Source: Microcaldota archaeon (lineage in GTDB: Archaea; Micrarchaeota; Micrarchaeia; Micrarchaeales; Micrarchaeaceae). From it: a DNA stretch of 29,890 bases. Location of the stretch: positions 1-29,890 of the forward strand of contig JAKBRD010000008.1 in the NCBI GenBank assembly GCA_021834865.1, read 5' to 3'. This document shows positions 14,828 to 21,396 of the stretch, in pieces. Position 1 is the stretch's first letter; each line of letters starts with the position of its first letter. The notes under the pieces were generated by a model. It did no database searches, was not told the DNA's origin, and saw only the letters and a program-made list of their open reading frames with translations. The translations under genes and the position numbers were made by a program.

Positions 14828-15295
14828 ATGAACGCCAAAAAAACCAAAGACAGTTCGAAATACACGATATATACCGATGGAGCTGCGCGTGGCAATCCTG
14901 GGGAAAGCGCTTCGGGATTTTCTGTTTTCGACGATAACGGGAAAGAGGTAATAAGCATAAGCTTTTACAACGGGATAAAGACCAATAATTTCGCCGAATA
15001 CACTGCAATAATAAAGGCGCTGGAATGGTGCGAAGCCAATTTAAGAAGTCCGGAAAACGCTGATCTTGCCTTCGTATCGGACAGCGAACTGGTTGTCAGG
15101 CAATTAAACGGCAAGTATAAGGTAAGGTCCAGCGAAATGGCAAGCCTCAACGCCACAGTCAAGGAGCTTTCGAAATGGTTCAGGAGCGTAGAGTTCATGA
15201 ACCGGAGGAGGAGTGACAAAGGCATAAGCGATGTCGACAAGAAACTTAACGAACTGCTAGACAGGATAGCAGAAGAAAGAAACAAAAAACATTAA
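14828..15295 (+). CDS. rnhA: Ribonuclease HI
   Basis: Cuts the RNA strand of RNA-DNA hybrids. The protein has 155 residues. YTDGAARGNPG carries the first acid (D17), NNFAEYTAIIKALE the second (E57), and VSDSELVVRQLNGKY the third (D85). The last acid lies in ISDVDKKLNELLD, which replaces the usual Ala-Asp-x-Leu-Ala segment, so D137 (or D135) is the likely fourth. Archaeal RNase HI proteins of the Sulfolobus type have the same short form without the bacterial basic protrusion. The ATG was chosen from the TATA position. The gene ends 53 bases before the TPR-AAA gene on the same strand, which has its own AT-rich upstream region. Confidence 0.92.
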   Translation: MNAKKTKDSSKYTIYTDGAARGNPGESASGFSVFDDNGKEVISISFYNGIKTNNFAEYTAIIKALEWCEANLRSPENADLAFVSDSELVVRQLNGKYKVRSSEMASLNATVKELSKWFRSVEFMNRRRSDKGISDVDKKLNELLDRIAEERNKKH

Positions 15296-15348
15296 ATAGG
15301 AGAATATACAAGCTAATATTAGCTCGTATGCGTTTAAAGTGACTTTTG

Positions 15349-16860
15349 ATGGCTGAAGAAAGCAACGGCAAGAGGGAGGTCAATCCCGAAGCCAAGGAAC
15401 ATTGGAGAAAGGGCAATTCGCTTTTTGAATCAAGCAAGTTCACAGAAGCTATAGCAGAGTTCAACGAGGCAATACAGATAGATCCAGAATATTCTGACGC
15501 TTACTTCAACAGGGCTTTGACAGAGAGGCTGATGCACAAATACGAAGAGGCCAAGGCCGATTTGCAGAAAGTCATGGAGCTTGAGCCAAAGAGCCCAGAC
15601 GCGCCCCTTCTTTATGGTGATATGGCGGAGGCGAGCAATGACCTCGTCGGGGCAAAATATTGGTACGAAAAATCCCTTTCCATAGACCAAAACTATTCCG
15701 AGGCAAAGAGCAGGCTGGAACACATAGACTCGCTGATGCATGTAGATCTGTCGAATACAGGTACGACTAAGAGTGGCATACAGCAAACTCAGCAGGTACA
15801 GAAGCCCGAGGAAGAAAAAGAAGTCATAGAAGAGGGCCAAATAAAGAAGCTGCCATTTTACAAGTCAAATACGAAGTTTGATTCGGTAATAGGGCTTGAA
15901 AAGGTCAAGACATACCTGCACGACAACGTCGTGCTTGCGATACAGCACCCTGAGCTTTTCAGAAAATATGGAAAGGAGCTTGGGCTCGGGCTATTACTGT
16001 ATGGGCCACCGGGAACGGGAAAGACCCACACGGTAAATGCCATAGCTGGAGAAGCAGGAGCAAACGTAATAGTCGCCCAGATAAACCAGATTGTGGACAT
16101 GTATACGGGCAATACGGAAAAGAACCTGAAGGCGATATTTGAGCAGGCCAGGAAGAATCCGCCTTGCATAATATTTTTCGACGAACTTGATGCTCTCGGA
16201 GTCAAGAGAGGAGGCGGTGGCGGCGGAGACAACAACAGCTCGATGAGAATGGCCGTCAACGAATTCCTAACGCAGATGAACGGCATACAAACCAATCCCG
16301 AAGGCATATTTGTCATAGGCGCCACGAACCAGCCATGGGACATAGACCCTGCGCTCAAGAGGAGCGGAAGGTTTGGTGACAGCGTTTATATAGCGCCACC
16401 GAATTACAAAGACAGGAAGGAGCTTTTCAAGCTTTACACGAACAACAAGCCTAGGGCTGGCCTAAAGTACGGAAGGCTGGCAAGGGGCACAAGCGGCTAT
16501 TCGCCGGCTGACATAAAAAGGATATGCGACAAGGCAGCTATGAGGCCGCTGCTTCACGAGTACCAGTACAATAAAGAGCGCAAGCTCACCATGGCAGACA
16601 TGATGGCAGTGCTGAAGGACAAGGACAGCAGCGGCAGTTCTTTGGACGAGTGGTACTCGATGGTCAAGAAGGACGTAATAAGCAAGACAGAAACGCAGAT
16701 TGTCGACGGGAAGAAGCAGGAGATAGTCAAGGAGGGCAAGCTTGACGCCCAGGAGAAGGTATTATACAAGGCAATGGTAAAGGATATTAAAAAGAACACG
16801 AGCCCGACGAGAATAAGGATCAAGAAGTTCATGCGCTGGTGGGCAATCCACCTTTTCTGA
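15349..16860 (+). CDS. TPR-AAA+ ATPase fusion (Vps4/katanin-like AAA domain)
   Basis: A 503-residue protein with three parts. Residues about 15-125 form three TPR repeats (KGNSLFESSKFTEAIAEFNE, then AYFNRALTERL and AKYWYEKSLSI). Residues about 130-170 are a Gln/Glu-rich linker. A single AAA domain follows, with Walker A GPPGTGKT at 219-226, pore loop MYTGNTEKN near 251, Walker B IIFFDE at 274-279, a Gly-rich loop GGGGGGDNN, sensor Asn in GATNQPWD (N327) and the arginine-finger region LKRSGRFG. The C-terminus is helical and ends in basic and aromatic residues. The pore loop and Gly-x-x-Glu-Lys resemble Vps4, katanin and CdvC, where an N-terminal helical MIT domain sits in the place of these TPRs. 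Substrate remodelling is likely; the target is unknown. A TTG at 15346 is an alternative start. Confidence 0.88.
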   Translation: MAEESNGKREVNPEAKEHWRKGNSLFESSKFTEAIAEFNEAIQIDPEYSDAYFNRALTERLMHKYEEAKADLQKVMELEPKSPDAPLLYGDMAEASNDLVGAKYWYEKSLSIDQNYSEAKSRLEHIDSLMHVDLSNTGTTKSGIQQTQQVQKPEEEKEVIEEGQIKKLPFYKSNTKFDSVIGLEKVKTYLHDNVVLAIQHPELFRKYGKELGLGLLLYGPPGTGKTHTVNAIAGEAGANVIVAQINQIVDMYTGNTEKNLKAIFEQARKNPPCIIFFDELDALGVKRGGGGGGDNNSSMRMAVNEFLTQMNGIQTNPEGIFVIGATNQPWDIDPALKRSGRFGDSVYIAPPNYKDRKELFKLYTNNKPRAGLKYGRLARGTSGYSPADIKRICDKAAMRPLLHEYQYNKERKLTMADMMAVLKDKDSSGSSLDEWYSMVKKDVISKTETQIVDGKKQEIVKEGKLDAQEKVLYKAMVKDIKKNTSPTRIRIKKFMRWWAIHLF

Positions 16861-16861
16861 A

Positions 16862-16933
16862 GGCCTTAGCCGGGAGTTGAACCCGGGCTTGAAGATCCAC
16901 AGTCTTCCGTGCTAGCCGTTACACCACTAAGGC
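16862..16933 (-). tRNA. tRNA-His (anticodon GTG) without encoded G-1
   Basis: The acceptor stem GCCTTAG pairs fully with CTAAGGC and is followed by C, the discriminator expected for tRNA-His. The anticodon arm GAAGA-CTGTGGA-TCTTC gives GTG, and the T arm CCGGG-TTCAACT-CCCGG is perfect. The base before G1 is A, so the G-1 that HisRS needs is not encoded at this position. The 3' end is one base from the stop codon of the convergent TPR-AAA gene. Confidence 0.92.
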
Positions 16934-17188
16934 TCGCTTATTTATTAACGCCAAGATTATTTATCCTTACGCATTTATGCCTTTTGTTTTTACAGCCTCG
17001 ACCATTATAGGCTTGTGTCTTGCTGCGAAAAATTTCTCTCTGATGGCATAGAAGGATTTAAATACTGCGGAAAAAATTTCATGGGAACGTATAAATATTA
17101 AAATACTGAAATCTTCAAGTGGAATGCTGATGATACATCAGAGAACAATGCAAAACATTATTTATTTAACGCAGGCAAACTATACTGC
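16934..17188. other. Non-coding gap between tRNA-His and tRNA-Leu
   Basis: About 255 AT-rich bases with no convincing gene. It must hold the promoters of the two tRNA genes; TTATTTAAC near 17160-17169 is the best candidate for tRNA-Leu. C-box-like TGATG words occur, but no paired D boxes were found, so no C/D RNA is claimed. Confidence 0.5.
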
Positions 17189-17291
17189 GCAGGGATGGCG
17201 GAGCCTGGTCAAACGCGACGGACTCAAGATCCGTTGGCTTAGGTCTACGGGAGTTCAAAATAATATTTATGGACAAATCTCCCTCCCTGCA
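17189..17291 (+). tRNA. tRNA-Leu (anticodon CAA) with intron in the T-loop
   Basis: The 5' half is a normal class II tRNA: acceptor GCAGGGA, D stem GCG/CGC, anticodon arm ACGGA-CTCAAGA-TCCGT giving CAA, then a long variable arm. The T stem GGGAG and its partner CTCCC are separated by 25 bases instead of seven; removing 18 bases gives a standard TTCAAAT loop. The acceptor closes with TCCCTGC and discriminator A. No CCA is encoded. Mature length would be 85 bases. Confidence 0.9.
17259..17276 (+). other. 18-base tRNA intron at a noncanonical T-loop site
   Basis: Cutting between AA and A in two AAA stretches (after 17258 and after 17276) removes 18 bases and joins TTCAA to ATCTCCC. GTTC before the 5' bulge pairs with GGAC inside the intron, and ATAA pairs with TTAT around a TAT loop. 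This gives helix-bulge-helix-bulge-helix, a relaxed bulge-helix-bulge substrate for archaeal splicing endonuclease. The exact register of the outer helix is uncertain. Confidence 0.75.
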
Positions 17292-17345
17292 CATTATGTT
17301 TACTCTTGCTTTAGTTTCATGATAACGTTTACCGAGGTGTTATAA

Positions 17346-18008
17346 ATGGCGAAAAAAGAGTCACAGAATAAGACGAAGAGAAAATTGGCCAAGGGAAAGC
17401 TTTACGAAATACCGAATTATGCGCAGTCGGAAGAATTCACAAGCTCTGCAGCGTGCGCTATAATGGTATTGAAATACATAAACAAAAATTTCAAGCCCAA
17501 AAAGGAGGATGAATTTTCCATATGGAACGAAGCTGTTAACGGCAGCGTATGGCACGGGTCAAAGTACGGACTGGCATATGCAATGTCGAAGAGAGGAGCC
17601 AAGCTGCACATAGTCAGCAGCAATCAGAAGGATGAAGGATACGAGCGCAAGCTGGCGGTTTACGAAGGAATAAACCTGGATACGTTGAGATCTTCTTTCA
17701 ATGAAATAAAGGAAAAGACAAAGACCGCAGGCATAAAGGAGGTGCATGGCATCATCACAGTAAATACCGTGAAGAACACCATCAACAACGGCAACATACC
17801 AATACTCCTTGTAGACGCGAACAAGATAAATCCATATCTGGACTCGTCTCCGCACTGGATAGTAGTCAAGGGCTATGACGAGGATTCTTTTTACATAAAC
17901 GACCCGTATTCGGATAGCACCATAGCCATAGAGCCCAACGCGCTCAAAGAAGCCATAGGGTACGAGAATGAATACCACATGGTAGTAGTAAAAGCAAGCA
18001 GGAGATAA
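17346..18008 (+). CDS. Peptidase C39-like domain protein, cytoplasmic
   Basis: A 220-residue protein with a papain-like fold of the C39 type. After a Lys-rich start it has IPNYAQSEEFTSSAACAIMV, where Q27 and C37 match the oxyanion Gln and nucleophile Cys, then SSPHWIVVKGYD with H170 and FYINDPY with D186 as the rest of the triad. The Cys is followed by Ala rather than the usual Gly-Pro. No signal peptide, transporter domain or membrane segment is present, so it is not part of a bacteriocin exporter; DUF3335-type proteins are the nearest stand-alone relatives. GAGGTG seven bases before the ATG supports the start. No obvious substrate gene adjoins it. Confidence 0.75.
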   Translation: MAKKESQNKTKRKLAKGKLYEIPNYAQSEEFTSSAACAIMVLKYINKNFKPKKEDEFSIWNEAVNGSVWHGSKYGLAYAMSKRGAKLHIVSSNQKDEGYERKLAVYEGINLDTLRSSFNEIKEKTKTAGIKEVHGIITVNTVKNTINNGNIPILLVDANKINPYLDSSPHWIVVKGYDEDSFYINDPYSDSTIAIEPNALKEAIGYENEYHMVVVKASRR

Positions 18009-18015
18009 ACGGGCA

Positions 18016-18040
18016 ATTTTCCTTTTTCTTTTTTATTTTA
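18016..18040 (+). terminator. Oligo-T terminator after the C39-like gene
   Basis: T runs (TTTT, TTTTT, TTTTTT) begin a few bases after the stop codon at 18008, a typical archaeal termination signal. Confidence 0.6.
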
Positions 18041-18199
18041 TTAGGTTGTTTGCACTATTTTTAAATTTCTTTTTGGCGTTTTGCAGGTGCTGAGAATTGG
18101 CGTCTTATTTTCATAGCGCTAGATCGTGCATAAAAACCAATCCCATAATTTAAAAAGAAAAAAAGAAAAGGCAGCCATCCAATATTCCAATGCTGCCTT

Positions 18200-18577
18200 T
18201 TACATCATTTGCTGCACTACGCTTTCGTGCAGCGTTCTTTTCATCAAAGCTCTTTCGTTCCTGCGCTTTGCAACCGCCGGCCTGGCTTTTGTCCTGCTTG
18301 CCATCGAAGCATAGCACTCGATGCAGGCTAGCCTGCTTTCCAGAGGTATTACGGCTTGCCCGAATGATTTTGAAGGCAGGACCATTTTCACTTCTCCCTT
18401 TTTCAAAATCTTGCCGCATATTGCGCAGAGGTTCTTTTCAGCGCGGTCGAGGCCGAGCTTGGCAGCACAATCCTTGCAGTATGCTCTGCCCTTGGGCCTC
18501 ATGACCCTGTCCGAAGGACTGTATGTGGCTACGCCACATCTTTCGCAAGGTATGACTCCTGCTTTATATTCCCCCAT
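18200..18577 (-). CDS. Small zinc-binding protein with four CxxC motifs
   Basis: A 125-residue protein with two probable zinc modules. The four Cys pairs are CERC (11/14), CKDC (34/37), CAIC (51/54) and CIEC (85/88), with charged linkers and a basic C-terminal tail (RTKARPAVAKRRNERALMKR). Each module would use two Cys pairs, in a treble-clef or LIM-like arrangement. A nucleic-acid or ribosome-binding role would fit the basic tail but is inference; I do not recognise a named family. The ATG at 18577 was chosen; GTG at 18589 would add four residues. A TATA box about 55 bases upstream gives it a promoter separate from trm1, which lies upstream on the same strand. Confidence 0.75.
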   Translation of the reverse strand: MGEYKAGVIPCERCGVATYSPSDRVMRPKGRAYCKDCAAKLGLDRAEKNLCAICGKILKKGEVKMVLPSKSFGQAVIPLESRLACIECYASMASRTKARPAVAKRRNERALMKRTLHESVVQQMM

Positions 18578-18631
18578 TGTTTTCCCCACATTGTTTTTGC
18601 ACCCACTTCAATACTATTTTGTTTTAACCAC

Positions 18632-18639
18632 TATATATA
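18632..18639 (-). promoter_or_regulatory. TATA box for the zinc protein gene
   Basis: TATATATA on the minus strand, about 55 bases before the ATG at 18577, predicts a leader of roughly 30 bases. Confidence 0.5.
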
Positions 18640-18746
18640 CTTTTGCAGGGATAAAAAATTCCGCTAATAATCGCAACACAATAGTTTTTACCTCTACAAG
18701 AATCAAAAAAACTCCAGAAAGCTTTTTAAATGCCGGGAAGTTCCGA

Positions 18747-19850
18747 TTAAGCTCCGTTTTTAGAAATTGAGGTTATCGCATCCTTTATCTCTTCTATGGT
18801 TGCATCAGTCTTTACGCAGTTTTTTTCGAAATGCGTGATAGCTGCAACGTGGCCTGCTTCTTCAAGCTTTTTTGCAAGGGCCAGCTCGCTTATCGAAGGC
18901 AGGTGCATGAGCTTGGTGAGCTTTGGAATGCTGTAGTAAAATGGTATGTCAGGCTCCAGTGAAAGTGATTCCATGAACCGATATTCGCGCTTGTCTGAAC
19001 CCATCACTTCTTCCATGCTTTTTGCAAGCCGTGGCCTTATGTCATCGCCGATTAGGCTCCCAAGCCACATTCTTCCTGACGTCTCTATTTCTGAGCCGCA
19101 CAGCGGGCAACGGCCTATGCCAGTGAAAGGGCCCTGCTCGCTGCCAAGCCAGCCGCACTTTCGGCACTTGTAGGCAAATCCAAGCTTTTTCACAGAAGAA
19201 AGGGCCGACTTGCTGCCCTTGATTAGCTTAACGATCGTACGCATGTAGTGCATGTACGAAAATGAAAGGCCTACTTCTATGCCGTAATTGAATTGTGCCG
19301 CGAGCCGGGCAAAAAAGCCTATCAATATCCTGATGCCGGCTTCATGTCCGAGCTCGTTGTGCATTGGCACCGAGTCGTATGTTTTTATGCACGCAGATAA
19401 ATGCGCACCGCATAGCACTGCCGTGTCTGTTGCAGTAAAAGCCACTATGCTGTTTTCGTGAGCTACCTTTAGTATGTCAAACAAGTATGGGGCTGGGCTG
19501 CCGAACGGATCCACGTCTATCAGGTCAAATTTCCTGAGCGGCTCCCTGTTGCAGAACTCCTGCACGCTTGCATTCTCATATTTTGCATTTTTCACCGAAT
19601 TTGATTCTACGTTCGACTTGAGGGATTCGTAGGAACTCCTGTTTATCTCAAGCAGTACGGCTTCGTCAAGCCCGAGCTCTTTGCAATACCTTATTCCCCG
19701 TATGCCGGTTGCCGATGTAGCGTCCAAGGCACTCTTTAGCCCTGGCTTAAGCTTGGCATATGCTATGGTAGCATCGCGCGAAAGCTTTGCCTTCGGGTTT
19801 ATGAAGGCTCTATCATCAGCTATTACGGCGCTGCCCTCAGTATAATTCAT
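18747..19850 (-). CDS. trm1: tRNA (guanine26-N2)-dimethyltransferase Trm1
   Basis: Makes m2G/m2,2G at position 26 of tRNA with S-adenosylmethionine. The 367-residue protein has the Trm1 opening YTEGSAVI, the SAM-binding DATSATGIRGIR from residue 43, the acidic end of strand 2 in VLLEINRSS, and the catalytic DVDPFGSPAPY from 112. TATDTAVLCG, HNELGHEAGIRIL and a C-terminal zinc module (CRKCGW with CPLCGS) follow. Length is typical of archaeal Trm1. Its ATG overlaps the stop of the DUF357 gene (ATGA), so the two are one transcript. Confidence 0.95.
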   Translation of the reverse strand: MNYTEGSAVIADDRAFINPKAKLSRDATIAYAKLKPGLKSALDATSATGIRGIRYCKELGLDEAVLLEINRSSYESLKSNVESNSVKNAKYENASVQEFCNREPLRKFDLIDVDPFGSPAPYLFDILKVAHENSIVAFTATDTAVLCGAHLSACIKTYDSVPMHNELGHEAGIRILIGFFARLAAQFNYGIEVGLSFSYMHYMRTIVKLIKGSKSALSSVKKLGFAYKCRKCGWLGSEQGPFTGIGRCPLCGSEIETSGRMWLGSLIGDDIRPRLAKSMEEVMGSDKREYRFMESLSLEPDIPFYYSIPKLTKLMHLPSISELALAKKLEEAGHVAAITHFEKNCVKTDATIEEIKDAITSISKNGA

Positions 19851-20089
19851 TTCAAACCCACCAGCGACAGTATTGAGTCCATGAGGCCGTGGGCATAGGA
19901 TATGCAGGAGAATGCAGTCAGTATGTCACCCTTGTCCAAGTAGCTCTGCGCATCGGAAGCGTAGAGCTTGGCCATTTCCACGACTGATGACATCTTCCCG
20001 TCCAGCTTTGTGCCAGAAAGAAGCTTTAGGCTGTCCCCAAACATGCTTATGTCCTTGAGCACCCTTTCTTTTGGTTCGGCTGCAGTCAA
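19847..20089 (-). CDS. DUF357 family protein
   Basis: An 80-residue helical protein matching the archaeal DUF357 family: MAKLYASDAQSYLDKGDILT then AFSCISYAHGLMDSILSLVG, with the conserved Tyr-x-x-Asp-Ala and Tyr-Ala-His-Gly-x-x-Asp features. The function of the family is unknown. The start is TTG at 20089, preceded by GGTG; a later in-frame ATG would remove the first helix. It overlaps trm1 by four bases and so is probably co-translated with that tRNA methyltransferase. The genes transcribed the other way from the same intergenic region are an orphan and a Fap7-like kinase. Confidence 0.85.
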   Translation of the reverse strand: MTAAEPKERVLKDISMFGDSLKLLSGTKLDGKMSSVVEMAKLYASDAQSYLDKGDILTAFSCISYAHGLMDSILSLVGLK

Positions 20090-20171
20090 TTAAACACCGA
20101 TTGTGATTTGCAAGATAGATAAGAATTTATATCTTTAAGAGCTTTTAGTAGTACTGTTGAAAAGTGATCTT

Positions 20172-20813
20172 ATGGCCGAAGACGCTAATGATGTTCCATG
20201 GAGCGAGAATACTAATGACCTTATAGAAAGCCTGGCTCCCGTAATAAACGACAAATACGGGATAGCGCTCAAGGACATATTGATAAACCCCGCATTTTAC
20301 GTATCCAAAAAGGATATAGAAACCACGTTCAGCAGCATCCGCAACGAAGTCGACGATTACGTCGAGACCACAATGAAAGGCTTGGAAGACGAAAAAAAGA
20401 ACTTCGAAAAGGATGGACTGAAATGCGATGCGGTAAGCAAGCAGCTCACACAGAGCATTACAATGCTTGCCAAGCAGAACAACATACCGGTAATAAAGCC
20501 CGTTAGCATTGACAGGAACGTAGACAACGAGGAAGTTATTTATGTGAACAACATAGACAGCGGCTTGACGGCTCTGATAACAAAGCTTGCCTCTGCATCA
20601 AGCTTCATTGCCGACTTCTCCACCACTTACAAGACGTACAGCCTTGGGCAGTGGCTTTTTGACGGGCATAAGAACTACGTCATAAACGTATCCCTCGAGC
20701 AGAACAGCTATATGGATTTGGACCAAGCCAGGGATGAGCTCAAGGTTATAATGGATGGCATCGATGCTTATTTCAAGGGGCAGGGTAGCGCTGATGAAGA
20801 GCAGAAAAACTGA
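20172..20813 (+). CDS. Hypothetical protein, operon with Fap7-like kinase
   Basis: A 213-residue soluble acidic protein. An N-terminal block (DLIESLAPVINDKYGIALKD) is followed by a long charged helix (YVETTMKGLEDEKKNFEKDG), a polar middle, then YSLGQWLFDGHKNYVINVSL and a C-terminal helix. There are no membrane segments and only one cysteine. I do not recognise a family. The ATG at 20172 was chosen because AAAGTGATC lies just before it and a TATA-like ATTTATATC is at about 20125-20133; TTG at 20157 is the alternative. Its last 20 bases overlap the next gene in another frame, so the two are very likely co-transcribed. Confidence 0.75.
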   Translation: MAEDANDVPWSENTNDLIESLAPVINDKYGIALKDILINPAFYVSKKDIETTFSSIRNEVDDYVETTMKGLEDEKKNFEKDGLKCDAVSKQLTQSITMLAKQNNIPVIKPVSIDRNVDNEEVIYVNNIDSGLTALITKLASASSFIADFSTTYKTYSLGQWLFDGHKNYVINVSLEQNSYMDLDQARDELKVIMDGIDAYFKGQGSADEEQKN

Positions 20814-21393
20814 TGCGCTCGTCATAGGCATTACCGGAACCCCTGGAGTTGGTAAAAGCTACTTCTCCAAAAAGCTTTTTGATAAACTGCGTTCAGCAGG
20901 GATAGCCGCAAAAATAATAGAAATAAACGACGTCGTCAATTCGGAGAACGCTTATGGCGAAATTGACGAGTTAGGATCAAAAATAATCAAGCCCGATGTG
21001 CTAAGGCGTTCCATGAAGAAAGCAGTAAGAAAAGATAAAATTTGCATAGTCGTAGGGCACCTTTTGCCTGAAACCGGGCTTAGGCCTAAGATATGCATAG
21101 TTCTAAGGCAGAGCCTGCATGTGCTGGAAAAGCGCATGGAAGGAAGGCGCTACGCGAAGACTAAAATACGGGAAAATCTTCTTGCGGAAGCGTATGACGA
21201 CATAGGAGTTAGGATGAAGGGCAAGTGCGACGAGCTCTTCGAGGCCGAAAGCGACGAAGAAAGGGAGCGCCTCATGCGTTATCTGATTGCCGTGGCTTCC
21301 GGAACGAAATCCAAAAAGCCCAAATCCAGGGAGATAGACAAGTTCGCAGAACTGGAAAGTCTAATACTGGACGGAAACAGGCTGGGATTCTAA
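20794..21393 (+). CDS. Fap7/AK6-like adenylate kinase (ribosome maturation NTPase)
   Basis: A 199-residue P-loop NTPase. The Walker A GTPGVGKS is at 15-22. The family block DELGSKIIKPDVLRRSMKKA follows, then IVVGHLLPE and a lid segment VLEKRMEGRRYAKTKIRENL with AEAYDD. These match archaeal Fap7/hCINAP proteins, which have weak adenylate kinase and ATPase activity and help late 40S/30S maturation through ribosomal protein uS11 in eukaryotes and archaea. A Lys-rich C-terminal stretch follows. The ATG overlaps the upstream gene by 20 bases. It ends three bases from the stop of the convergent cca gene. Confidence 0.9.
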   Translation: MKSRKTDALVIGITGTPGVGKSYFSKKLFDKLRSAGIAAKIIEINDVVNSENAYGEIDELGSKIIKPDVLRRSMKKAVRKDKICIVVGHLLPETGLRPKICIVLRQSLHVLEKRMEGRRYAKTKIRENLLAEAYDDIGVRMKGKCDELFEAESDEERERLMRYLIAVASGTKSKKPKSREIDKFAELESLILDGNRLGF

Positions 21394-21396
21394 CCT

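Noticed and set aside
17120..17160. C-box-like TGATGA word suggesting a C/D guide RNA
   Set aside because: No D or D' CTGA box was found at a suitable distance on either strand.
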